Assembly (NCBI GenBank): GCA_013042165.1
Contig: JABDQT010000157.1
Location: 1-16,094, forward strand
DNA from: Kiritimatiellales bacterium
Lineage (GTDB): Bacteria > Verrucomicrobiota > Kiritimatiellia > Kiritimatiellales > Pontiellaceae
Direction of reading: 5' to 3'
DNA length: 16,094 nt
A model generated the notes under the pieces. That model saw only the letters and a list, made by a program, of their open reading frames with translations. It had not been told where the DNA came from and searched no databases. The translations under genes and the position numbers were made by a program. Of this stretch, positions 1 through 6,648 are shown piece by piece (position 1 is the stretch's first letter; every line of letters begins with the position of its first letter).

Positions 1-681
1 CTGCAGCCTGGCCGCCATGTCCTTTTCCAGTACTGCTGGAACAATATATTCCGTATCACCGGTCACATATTTCGCTTCAAAATCATACCATTCCGCCGCC
101 GGCTTGATTTCTACGACCGGAAGCACCTCTCCATCCACAATGCCCACCGTCAACTCCCGCCCGGGAATGTATTCCTCCACCAGCGCCTGGCCGGAATATC
201 CTGCAGCATCCGAAAAGGCCGCGACCCAATGTGCCGCATCGCTGACGATGTGGCATCCCACACTCGATCCCTCCCGCGGCGGCTTGACGACCAGCGGAAA
301 GTCAATGGTCCTTTCGGCGGATTCTTCAATCAACTCGCCCCGGGGTACGGAAACACCGTTTTCCTGCAGGCAATTGCGGGTGAGAACCTTATCGAACGAA
401 ACCCGACACGATGCCGCGCCGGAACCGGTGAAAGGGATGTTCTTGTCGGAAAGCAGCTGCTGAATCTCCCCATCCTCACCAAACTCGCCATGCAGCGCGA
501 TGAAGACCGCCTCGATCCATTCGGGTAAGCTAAAATCCTTTGCCACTATATCGATTTCGAACACGTCATAGCCGCCATCCCGCAATCCCTGTGCAATCGC
601 CGCACCGGAGCGGAGCGAAACCTCGCGCTCCGAAGAAATCCCGCCTTTCAATACCGCTACCTTGTTAAATGTTCTTCCCAT
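1..681 (-). CDS. ddl: D-alanine--D-alanine ligase, C-terminus beyond window
   Basis: ATP-grasp ligase that joins two D-alanines to make the dipeptide end of peptidoglycan precursors in the cytoplasm. Translation of the minus strand from ATG 681 stays open for 227 codons to the window edge. Visible motifs are GGISSERE (13-20), LHGEFGEDGEIQ (63-74), TGS (85-87), VVKPPREGSSVG (131-142), EEYIPGRELTVG (169-180) and YDFEAKYV (199-206), all in the order expected for Ddl. Family members are usually a little over 300 residues, so roughly the last 80 residues, with the C-terminal metal and phosphate site, are missing only because the window ends. An in-frame ATG at 696 has no ribosome site. ATG 681 is preceded by AAGGGA at useful spacing. 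It is transcribed divergently from the arsR operon. Confidence 0.95.
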   Translation of the reverse strand, partial: MGRTFNKVAVLKGGISSEREVSLRSGAAIAQGLRDGGYDVFEIDIVAKDFSLPEWIEAVFIALHGEFGEDGEIQQLLSDKNIPFTGSGAASCRVSFDKVLTRNCLQENGVSVPRGELIEESAERTIDFPLVVKPPREGSSVGCHIVSDAAHWVAAFSDAAGYSGQALVEEYIPGRELTVGIVDGEVLPVVEIKPAAEWYDFEAKYVTGDTEYIVPAVLEKDMAARLQ

Positions 682-802
682 GCCATCCCTTTGCATTCAG
701 TTAAAGACAGTAAACAAGATTCACCAGTTCACGGAAAGCCGGAATGAGCTCGACCATTTATTTGTATGAAACCGCTGGACGCCAGCCATATTTTTGATAG
801 TT

Positions 803-828
803 TATATTTCGTTACTTGTCGAAGTATA
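803..828. promoter_or_regulatory. Candidate ArsR operator dyad
   Basis: Inverted repeat TATATTTCG (803-811) and CGAAGTATA (820-828), separated by 8 bases and matching at 8 of 9 positions. It lies immediately upstream of the arsR ATG at 834, where a self-regulating ArsR dimer normally binds. The dyad covers the alternative TTG start at 816, which favours ATG 834. The role is inferred from position and symmetry. I could not place convincing -35 and -10 boxes for either divergent gene in the 682-833 region, which otherwise holds nothing I recognise. Confidence 0.45.
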
Positions 829-833
829 GATGT

Positions 834-1196
834 ATGATCCAGCAATTCATCAACACAACCAAGGCGCTGTCCGACTCCAACCGGGTCCGTACACTGGCGG
901 CGATGCGTGACCGGGAACTCTGTGTTTGCCGCATCGTGGAATTGCTACAGCTTGCTCCATCGACTGTTTCAAAGCATTTATCTATTCTCAAGCAGACGGG
1001 TTTAATCGAGGGGCGCAAGGAAGGGCGCTGGATGCACTACCGTCTTCCCGATGATAGATCATCTGATGGATGGAAGGCGCTGGACTGGGTTTTCCAGTCG
1101 CTGGAAAACGTCAAAGAGATCGAGGCTGATCAAAAGCGGCTTAAACAGATCCTGAAAATTGATCTGAATGAACTGACACAAATCTACAAGAAGTGA
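834..1196 (+). CDS. arsR: ArsR/SmtB-family metalloregulator with CVC arsenic-type site
   Basis: Winged-helix repressor that releases DNA on binding a soft metal or metalloid. The 120-residue product starts MIQQFINTTKALSDSNRVR. It carries ELCVCRIVELL around residues 26-36, which is the CVC motif used for As(III)/Sb(III) sensing in classical ArsR. The recognition helix region APSTVSKHLSILKQTGLIEG and the wing GRKEGRWMHYRL follow. The reading frame extends to a TTG at 816, but that codon lies inside an inverted repeat and lacks a ribosome site, so I chose ATG 834. The next gene starts 9 bp after the stop. Family and DNA-binding role are clear. The inducer (arsenite, organoarsenical or another thiophilic ion) is inferred from the CVC motif and the downstream genes. 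Confidence 0.9.
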   Translation: MIQQFINTTKALSDSNRVRTLAAMRDRELCVCRIVELLQLAPSTVSKHLSILKQTGLIEGRKEGRWMHYRLPDDRSSDGWKALDWVFQSLENVKEIEADQKRLKQILKIDLNELTQIYKK

Positions 1197-1205
1197 GCAA
1201 ACCCT

Positions 1206-1370
1206 ATGAAAAATGCAGTGATCGTCGTCGTTGTCATCGCAACCATTACCGGTCTCGTAGTCTACAAGAAGCGGAGCGGCGATGGCGAAACTTCAGGCAG
1301 TTGCCCCTGCTCCATGATGCAGCCGGCGGAAACCAATCACACGGAAACAGGAACCACCTCGGGTGAGTGA
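1206..1370 (+). CDS. 54-residue single-pass membrane peptide with CPC motif
   Basis: Small gene lying between arsR (9 bp gap) and the CcdA/ArsG-like gene (8 bp overlap), in the same direction. It has one hydrophobic segment, residues about 4-20 and rich in Val and Ile, followed by KKR (21-23). By the positive-inside rule this would leave the C-terminus in the cytoplasm. The polar tail contains GSCPCSMMQ: Cys33, Pro34, Cys35, Met37 and Met38, a plausible soft-metal or redox site. The tail has two Glu, a His and many Thr/Ser. I do not recognise a family. Tight packing and the GTGAGTGA overlap with the next start suggest translational coupling. It could be a metal-handing or thiol partner for the downstream membrane proteins, or a vestige of a thioredoxin-like gene. 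Function is inference. Confidence 0.7.
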   Translation: MKNAVIVVVVIATITGLVVYKKRSGDGETSGSCPCSMMQPAETNHTETGTTSGE

Positions 1371-2061
1371 TCTTTTCCAGTTTCTGGAATATGCCTTGAC
1401 GCACTCTACCCTGGCAGCGTTCGCGGCCGCCTTTGCCTGGGGTGTTTGCAGCATGGTACTCAGCCCCTGCCACCTTGCAGCCATTCCTCTGATCATTGCC
1501 TACGTCAACGAACAGAACAGCTCGTCGGTGCGCAGCGCGGCCTGGCTGGCCTTCGTTTTTGCCTTCGGCATCCTCATCACCATCGCGCTGGCCGGCGTGG
1601 CAGCTGTTTCGCTGGGCTATGCGGTCGGGGATACAACGCAAGCCGGTACCTTTGTCGTCAGTGCGGTTTTCATCCTCTTTGGCCTGGATATGGTGGATGT
1701 CATCACGATTCCCTGGTTCGGCGCCAAAAAGGAGTCGGTGAAAGCCAAGGGCGCACTCGGTGCTCTGGTGCTGGGTCTGGTGTTTGGATTGGCCGCCGGC
1801 GCCTGTACGTTCGCATTTCTGGCTCCGATTCTGGCCATCGCATTCGACGCCGGCGGATCCAATGTGATATTCGGATGCCTGTTGGTGACTCTTTTTGGTG
1901 TCGGTCATACTTCAGTACTTGTATTCGCAGGCATCTCGGCCGAACGAGCCGCACACTTTGCCAGGTGGAACCGTGCAACGAAGGCCAGCCGGAAAATCCG
2001 CTTTGTTCTGGGCGTGCTGCTGATCGGCATCGGTCTGTACCTTTTATACAAAGCCATTTAG
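1363..2061 (+). CDS. CcdA/DsbD-like membrane protein, ArsG-type arsenical efflux candidate
   Basis: Integral membrane protein of 232 residues, with about six hydrophobic segments, of the cytochrome c biogenesis CcdA/DsbD transmembrane superfamily. It starts at GTG 1363, with AGGAA nine bases upstream. Key features are VCSMVLSPCHLAAIPL (Cys29 and Cys36), AGACTFAFLAP (Cys148) and GCLLVTLFGVGHTS (Cys172). The SPC and GAC cysteines sit where CcdA proteins keep their reactive pair. Within the superfamily, the SPCHLAAIPL form and the arsR/permease neighbourhood resemble ArsG, which is reported in Shewanella to export trivalent aromatic arsenicals together with ArsE and ArsF. No ArsE or ArsF is visible here. 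The alternative is a plain thiol-electron carrier serving an unknown periplasmic partner. Superfamily is confident, substrate is not. Confidence 0.8.
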   Translation: MSDLFQFLEYALTHSTLAAFAAAFAWGVCSMVLSPCHLAAIPLIIAYVNEQNSSSVRSAAWLAFVFAFGILITIALAGVAAVSLGYAVGDTTQAGTFVVSAVFILFGLDMVDVITIPWFGAKKESVKAKGALGALVLGLVFGLAAGACTFAFLAPILAIAFDAGGSNVIFGCLLVTLFGVGHTSVLVFAGISAERAAHFARWNRATKASRKIRFVLGVLLIGIGLYLLYKAI

Positions 2062-2067
2062 GAAATC

Positions 2068-3027
2068 ATGATGTTCAACTGGCTCGATAATCTGATTACC
2101 AAACTTGTTGAAGGCGCATTCGGCATGTCTGTGGAAACACAGCTGGGCAGCAGCATCCATTTCTTTTTCTACGACGTTGTGAAGATCCTCATTCTGCTGT
2201 CCGTGATGATATTCGGCATCTCTTATCTGCGGAGCTATTTTCAGCCACAAAAGACCAAGGAACTGCTGGAGCGCATCCACGGGCCGAAAGCGCATCTTGC
2301 CGCTTCGCTGCTCGGGATCATCACACCCTTCTGCTCCTGCTCATCGGTGCCGATTTTTATCGGGTTTGTCGAAGCCGGCATTCCACTGGGGGTCACCTTT
2401 TCATTCCTGGTGACCTCCCCCATCGTGAACGAGGCGGCCTTCGCGATCCTGCTGGCGGCCTTCGGCGGAAAGGTGGCGGTCACGTATGCGGTCATGGGCG
2501 TGCTTATCGGCGTGGTGAGCGGAATGATCATAGGGCGCTTCAATCCCGAAAAATATCTGGAAGCGGAAGCCTTTAAAGGAGAAGGTTTCAATAAAATCCG
2601 GCCGGACATGAAACAGAAGGAACGGCTCGCCTATGCCGGCGAACACACCATCGACATTCTAAAGCGTATCTGGATCTATCTACTCATCGGCATCGGCATC
2701 GGGGCCGCGATCCACGGCTGGGCCCCGGGCGATATTCTGGCCAAATATGCCGGTTCCGATAATCCGCTCAGTGTCATCATTGCGGTGCTCTGCGGCATAC
2801 CGCTCTATTCCAACGCGCTCGGCACCATCCCGATTGCGGAAGCGCTGATCGGGAAAGGCGTTGGCCTGGGTACTGCCCTTGCGTTCATGATGGCCGTCAC
2901 GGCCCTATCCCTTCCGGAAATGGTGATGCTGCGCAAGGTCATGAAGCCACGGCTTATCGGCACCTTCGTTGCCACCGCCGCGATTGGCATCCTGCTCGTG
3001 GGCTGGATGTTTAACCTGATTTTCTGA
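2068..3027 (+). CDS. ArsP/YraQ-family permease (DUF318), probable organoarsenical exporter
   Basis: Polytopic inner-membrane permease of 319 residues with about eight hydrophobic segments. It carries the family's hallmark TPFCSCSSVPIFIGF (86-100) with vicinal Cys89 and Cys91, then TSPIVNEAAFA (116-126). The second half repeats the architecture with CGIPLYSNALGTIPIAE (about 243-259). A charged cytoplasmic loop with KEYLEAEAF-like content lies around 158-190. ArsP proteins of this family export trivalent organoarsenicals such as MAs(III), and the CSC pair is the likely metalloid site. It lies 6 bp after the ArsG-like gene and 2 bp before the DUF167 gene, so it belongs to the arsR-led operon. 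A second in-frame ATG at 2071 is better spaced (7 bases) from AGGA than the first. Family is certain, substrate inferred. Confidence 0.88.
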   Translation: MMFNWLDNLITKLVEGAFGMSVETQLGSSIHFFFYDVVKILILLSVMIFGISYLRSYFQPQKTKELLERIHGPKAHLAASLLGIITPFCSCSSVPIFIGFVEAGIPLGVTFSFLVTSPIVNEAAFAILLAAFGGKVAVTYAVMGVLIGVVSGMIIGRFNPEKYLEAEAFKGEGFNKIRPDMKQKERLAYAGEHTIDILKRIWIYLLIGIGIGAAIHGWAPGDILAKYAGSDNPLSVIIAVLCGIPLYSNALGTIPIAEALIGKGVGLGTALAFMMAVTALSLPEMVMLRKVMKPRLIGTFVATAAIGILLVGWMFNLIF

Positions 3028-3029
3028 CC

Positions 3030-3326
3030 ATGCCCTGTTTTGACGAAAAGGACGGATATATTCTATTGAACGTACGGGTTGTTCCGAATGCGTCTTGCGA
3101 TGGCATCCAGGGTTTGATGGGCGATGCACTGAAAATCCGCATTCAAGCCCCGCCTGTCGACGGCAAGGCCAATGCCTATCTCATCAAATACCTTTCCCGG
3201 CACTGGAATATTTCCCGGCGCAGTATTCGGATTATCGCGGGTGAGACCGGGCGCAGCAAGCGGCTCCGGATCGACCAGCCATCCGATGAATTGCGCAAAG
3301 AGTTGTTGTCAATCGAATCCGGATAG
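3030..3326 (+). CDS. DUF167 (YggU-family) protein
   Basis: Small cytoplasmic protein of 98 residues, the usual length for DUF167/YggU. It shows the family signature in order: LNVRVVPNASCDGIQG, then GDALKIRIQAPPVDGKANA (about residues 32-50), then IRIIAGETGRSKRLRID near the C-terminus. No molecular function is firmly established for the family. The gene is often found beside unrelated housekeeping genes (for example yggT). Here it sits 2 bp after the permease and 16 bp before znuA, bridging the arsenic-type and zinc modules. I see no clear ribosome site, so translation probably depends on coupling to the preceding stop. Confidence 0.92.
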   Translation: MPCFDEKDGYILLNVRVVPNASCDGIQGLMGDALKIRIQAPPVDGKANAYLIKYLSRHWNISRRSIRIIAGETGRSKRLRIDQPSDELRKELLSIESG

Positions 3327-3342
3327 GCCATCAATACCGCCC

Positions 3343-4221
3343 ATGAAATATGCTACAGCAGTATTGGCCGCAGTCGTACTATCGGGCTGCTCGGATGAAG
3401 GCAGGCTTTCACCGGCTTCCGGACTCACCGCGTTCGTCAGCATCCCGCCGCAGGCCGGCTTGCTGAAGGAACTCGCCGGCGACCGGGCCGAGATCCACAC
3501 ACTGGTTGGCGAAGGTCAATCCCCCCACGCCTATGAACCCACGGCGCGGCAACTGGCAAAGCTGGGTGAAGCCCATATGCTTTTTACGATCGGCGTATCA
3601 TTCGAACAGGCATTGCTGAATAAGATTAGTCCCCTCTATCCCGACCTGGCCATTGTCGAGACCGATGCCGGGGTCGCCCGGCGCACCATGCCGCATGAGC
3701 ATCATGGCGTGGAGTGCGAGCACGACCATGGGGCCAAGGATCCGCATATCTGGCTTCATCCGCTTCATAGCATGGCCGTGGCTCGCAACATGTTGCAGGC
3801 TCTCGAAGATGCCGATCCCGATAACGCGGACTTTTACCGTCAAAACTTTGACGTGCTGGCCCAAAAACTGGATCGCTTGCACGCTACCATACTGCAACGG
3901 CTTAAGCCTTTCGAGGGCAGCCGCTTTTATGTATTCCACCCTTCTTTCGGCTATTTTGCGGACGAATATGGCTTGGAACAGGTTTCGATTGAACTTGATG
4001 GAAAGTCTCCCTCCCCGCGCCAGCTGGCCGGTTTGATCGAACAGGCAAAACAAGATGGCGCCAGAGTGGTTTTTGTGCAAAAGCAGTTTCCGCAGGATAG
4101 CGCCGAAGCAGTTGCGACAGCAATTGGCGGAACCGTTGTTCAGGTGGATCCGCTGGCCGAGGATGTGGTTGCCAACCTGCAAGAAATCGCACAGGGTATC
4201 GAGCAGGCGCTGGCACCATGA
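3343..4221 (+). CDS. znuA: Zinc ABC transporter substrate-binding lipoprotein ZnuA-type
   Basis: Captures Zn(II) outside the inner membrane and passes it to ZnuB. The frame is open from 3172, but the segment before 3343 overlaps the DUF167 gene. ATG 3343 gives a lipoprotein signal MKYATAVLAAVVLSGC with lipobox LSGC (Cys16), so I chose it. The 292-residue product has the cluster A-I fold landmarks: His62 in SPHAYEPT, His135 in DPHIWLHP, His199 in VFHPSFGYFADEYG and Asp269 in QVDPLAED. These are the three His plus one Asp of zinc-type proteins. A short His/Asp/Glu-rich loop at 118-129 (HEHHGVECEHDH) is typical of zinc rather than manganese binders. It overlaps znuC by 4 bases (ATGA). The His set and loop favour zinc, but specificity is not proven. 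Confidence 0.93.
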   Translation: MKYATAVLAAVVLSGCSDEGRLSPASGLTAFVSIPPQAGLLKELAGDRAEIHTLVGEGQSPHAYEPTARQLAKLGEAHMLFTIGVSFEQALLNKISPLYPDLAIVETDAGVARRTMPHEHHGVECEHDHGAKDPHIWLHPLHSMAVARNMLQALEDADPDNADFYRQNFDVLAQKLDRLHATILQRLKPFEGSRFYVFHPSFGYFADEYGLEQVSIELDGKSPSPRQLAGLIEQAKQDGARVVFVQKQFPQDSAEAVATAIGGTVVQVDPLAEDVVANLQEIAQGIEQALAP

Positions 4222-4961
4222 ATCCGCACCCGATCCAAATCGAAAATATGGATTTCTCCTACGGCCCCATCGGGGTGCTGGAGCAGGTGAACCTAACGAT
4301 CAGCGATCATGAGTTTATTTCAGTGGTCGGGCCCAATGGCGGAGGGAAAACCACCCTGCTGAAAATGCTGCTGGGTTTGCTGGAACCTCAAAAAGGTTCT
4401 GTTTCCGTTTTCGGAAAATCCCCGGAGCAGGGCAGAAAATGGATCGGTTATCTCCCGCAGCACGCCAGCCTTGATCCCAAGTTTCCGGTCACCGCCACCG
4501 ATGTTGTCCTGCTGGGCCGGCTTGGAAAAACCCGCACGCTCGGCTTCTATACCAAAGCCGACCACGAAGCCGCGCGGAACATGCTGTCGCGGGTCGGGAT
4601 GGATAAACTGAGAAACCGTCCGCTGGCCGCGTTATCCGGCGGACAGCGCCAGCGGGTATTGATTGCCCGCGCCCTGGTTTCGGAACCCCGGCTGCTGCTG
4701 CTGGACGAACCGACATCCAGCCTCGATGATTATGTGGAACGCGAGCTGTATGATCTGCTCAAGGAGCTGAACCGGGATCTTACCATCGTTGTGGTTTCGC
4801 ACGATATCGGTTTTGTGTCCCGTTATGTGGAGAAGGTGGTCTGCGTAAACCGCCAGGTACACATACACCCCGTGGGTGAAGTCAACGAATCCATCATTCA
4901 CGACATGTACGGTGAACACGTCCATATGGTGCGGCACGATCAGGAGCACGCGCATGACTGA
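4218..4961 (+). CDS. znuC: Zinc ABC transporter ATP-binding protein ZnuC-type
   Basis: Cytoplasmic ATPase that powers the ZnuABC importer. The 247-residue product has Walker A GPNGGGKTT (38-46), Q-loop YLPQHASL (79-86), signature LSGGQRQR (139-146), Walker B LLLLDEP (159-165), D-loop SSLD and switch histidine VVSHD near 192-196. The long Q-loop-side segment FPVTATDVVLLGR and a C-terminal tail rich in His (YGEHVHMVRHDQEHAHD) are usual for zinc/manganese-type ABC ATPases. It starts 4 bases inside znuA and ends 8 bases inside znuB, so all three are translationally coupled. Confidence 0.95.
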   Translation: MNPHPIQIENMDFSYGPIGVLEQVNLTISDHEFISVVGPNGGGKTTLLKMLLGLLEPQKGSVSVFGKSPEQGRKWIGYLPQHASLDPKFPVTATDVVLLGRLGKTRTLGFYTKADHEAARNMLSRVGMDKLRNRPLAALSGGQRQRVLIARALVSEPRLLLLDEPTSSLDDYVERELYDLLKELNRDLTIVVVSHDIGFVSRYVEKVVCVNRQVHIHPVGEVNESIIHDMYGEHVHMVRHDQEHAHD

Positions 4962-5784
4962 GTTTTTTCAGGCCCTGCTCCAGCACAGCTTCCTGCAGCA
5001 TGCCCTGCTCGCCGGATTGCTGGTGAGCATCTCCTGCGGTATCGTGGGCACCTATGTGGTCACGCGTCGCATTACCTATCTCGCCGGCGGGATTGCCCAC
5101 TGCGTACTCGGCGGCATGGGGTTCGCCCGCTACATGCAGGTGGTACACGACTGGGCCTTCATGACGCCCATGCTCGGGGCCATGCTTGCGGCATTGCTCG
5201 CGGCACTGGTTATCGGCTGGGTGAACATCAAGGCTCGGGAGCGGATCGATACGGTCATCAGCGCCTTCTGGGGGCTCGGCATGGCCATCGGCATCCTTTT
5301 TATTGCCAAGACACCCGGATACGGCGAAGACCTGATGGCCTACCTCTTCGGCAATATTCTACTGGTCACTCAACGCGACCTGCTGGTCATCGGCCTCCTC
5401 GATCTGGTCATTATCGCCACCGCACTGCTGTTTCACAAACAGTTTGTGGCGGTCTGTTTCGACGAGGAGTTTGCCCGGCTGCGCGGCATCAATACCAGGC
5501 TGTTCTATTTTCTGATGCTCGCGCTCGTTGCGCTGAGCGTCGTGCTGATGGTTTCGGTCGTCGGGATTGTGATGGTGATCGTCATGCTGACACTCCCCGC
5601 CGCGATCGCGGGCAGGTTTTGCCTTCGGATGGGTTCCATGATGGCCTTGGCCGCCGGGCTCTGTGCCCTGCTGACCTTCGGCGGGCTTGCCGTGAGCTAT
5701 CAGCCCGACCTCCCTGCCGGGGCAACCATCATTGTGCTTTCAGGAATCGCCTACCTGCTGTCACTCCTGTTCAAACGCTCCTGA
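4954..5784 (+). CDS. znuB: Zinc ABC transporter permease ZnuB-type
   Basis: Membrane channel subunit of the zinc importer, ABC-3 family, 276 residues with seven to nine hydrophobic segments. The frame is open from 4876, but ATG 4954 has AGGAG seven bases upstream and begins MTEFFQALLQHSFLQHALLA, a normal ABC-3 N-terminus. Landmarks are TYLAGGIAHCVLGGMG (the site where many relatives have a D-A-L-S-H-A type motif), AYLFGNILLVT, the cytoplasmic loop FDEEFARLRGIN that contacts the ATPase, and LTLPAAIAGRF. It is the last gene of the packed arsR-to-znuB run. No T-tailed hairpin follows in 5785-5905, so read-through into the next pair is possible. Confidence 0.94.
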   Translation: MTEFFQALLQHSFLQHALLAGLLVSISCGIVGTYVVTRRITYLAGGIAHCVLGGMGFARYMQVVHDWAFMTPMLGAMLAALLAALVIGWVNIKARERIDTVISAFWGLGMAIGILFIAKTPGYGEDLMAYLFGNILLVTQRDLLVIGLLDLVIIATALLFHKQFVAVCFDEEFARLRGINTRLFYFLMLALVALSVVLMVSVVGIVMVIVMLTLPAAIAGRFCLRMGSMMALAAGLCALLTFGGLAVSYQPDLPAGATIIVLSGIAYLLSLLFKRS

Positions 5785-5905
5785 TTTCTCAGATCTGATC
5801 GAGCAGCGGTCAGGTGGCCGGAGTCTTTGCATCAAAAACCCGAACGTTCAGATGGTTTCGTAGAATTCCAACATAGCTGGCACATACCCTGCTCTATATC
5901 TGTGC

Positions 5906-6244
5906 ATGCTCTCCAAAACGAAAAAGCTAAGTCTGGTTGACATGGATGTCGGGCTTTTCGTGAGCTACGAATTTACTGCAAAATCAATGACCACAAAACT
6001 TTTTAAATGTATCCCCCTGAAATCCACCCCCCTCAAAAAGGTGATGGATCTGCGCCAGGCGGATGATCGGGACATCACGAAACTCAATCGGGTGAACTGG
6101 TTCAGCTTTATTCCATCCCGGCGTGTTTTGTGCCCGCTGTACACGTTGCAGACTGCCAGAAAATCCCCGCGCATCTTTATGCGGCTGAAACGGGGGTCGC
6201 ATATCGATATGAGAGAAGCTCTGGAGCATGCTTATGAAATCTAA
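5906..6244 (+). CDS. Unknown small protein, paralogue A of tandem pair
   Basis: 112-residue basic soluble protein of no family I can name. It is clearly homologous along most of its length to the next gene. Shared positions include VSYEF (19-23), FKCIPL (33-38), VNWFSF (63-68) and the C-terminal stretch LYTLQTARKSPRIF (78-91) with RLKRGSH (93-99) and REALEHA (103-109). The pattern of alternating hydrophobic strands followed by one C-terminal helix would fit a PH-like barrel, but that is inference. The start is uncertain, as there is no clear ribosome site before 5906. That start gives the same N-terminal length as the paralogue. It overlaps the next gene by 11 bases. No signal peptide or membrane segment is seen. 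Confidence 0.7.
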   Translation: MLSKTKKLSLVDMDVGLFVSYEFTAKSMTTKLFKCIPLKSTPLKKVMDLRQADDRDITKLNRVNWFSFIPSRRVLCPLYTLQTARKSPRIFMRLKRGSHIDMREALEHAYEI

Positions 6245-6596
6245 CGACATTGGAAAAGCAGTCCTTACCCCGGTCGCGCTGGATGCCCCCATTTCATACG
6301 AACTGTGCGGCAACCAAATCATTGGCCGCTTTCTGGGATTCATTCCCATGCAGCACATCGATCTTGATTCGGTTCACTTTCTGCGGCTGGCGGCGCGTTC
6401 GGAGGTGAATCCTTTTCATCTGCTGATCAACTGGCGCCACTTCCTGATTCGCGTGCAAAGCAGATCTCCCATCTATGTTCTCCAGACGCGAAAGCGCCAG
6501 CGCATTTTCCTCAAATTGAGCGGCGGTGCACATTTCAGACTGCGTCAGGCAATTGGACGACACGCCCATAAGGAAGAACGGCGTATAGCCGCATAA
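6234..6596 (+). CDS. Unknown small protein, paralogue B of tandem pair
   Basis: 120-residue basic protein paralogous to the preceding gene. Matching landmarks are ISYEL (20-24), LGFIPM (34-39), INWRHF (65-70), IYVLQTRKRQRIF (80-92) and LKLSGGAHFRLRQAIGRHA (93-111), then a charged tail HKEERRIAA. The frame also has ATG 6228, but GGAG at 6223-6226 is only one base from it and seven bases from ATG 6234, so 6234 is preferred. The stop codon is the first part of an A-run that opens a strong terminator. Overlap with paralogue A means the two are made together and may form a heterodimer. Function unknown. No secretion signal. Confidence 0.75.
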   Translation: MKSNDIGKAVLTPVALDAPISYELCGNQIIGRFLGFIPMQHIDLDSVHFLRLAARSEVNPFHLLINWRHFLIRVQSRSPIYVLQTRKRQRIFLKLSGGAHFRLRQAIGRHAHKEERRIAA

Positions 6597-6625
6597 AAAA
6601 AGCCCGTCTCGAAGACGGGCTTTTT
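6597..6625. terminator. Strong bidirectional intrinsic terminator
   Basis: Perfect 13-bp stem AAAAAGCCCGTCT / AGACGGGCTTTTT with loop CGA. It has a T-run on the plus strand (6621-6625) and an A-run before it (6595-6600) that becomes a T-run on the minus strand. It lies between the paralogous pair (plus) and ppdK (minus), which converge here. It should stop both transcripts. Confidence 0.92.
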
Positions 6626-6648
6626 CAGTTTCGGGCAATCAGGTCACC

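Noticed and set aside
1246..1908. 220-codon minus-strand frame opposite the small peptide and ArsG-like genes
   Set aside because: The opposite strand encodes a clear membrane protein with CcdA-type cysteines. The antisense product is polar, repetitive and without motifs.
5789..5798. Perfect palindrome TCAGATCTGA after znuB
   Set aside because: It has no loop and no T-run, so it is not a terminator. A 10-base palindrome can occur by chance and it matches no operator I know.
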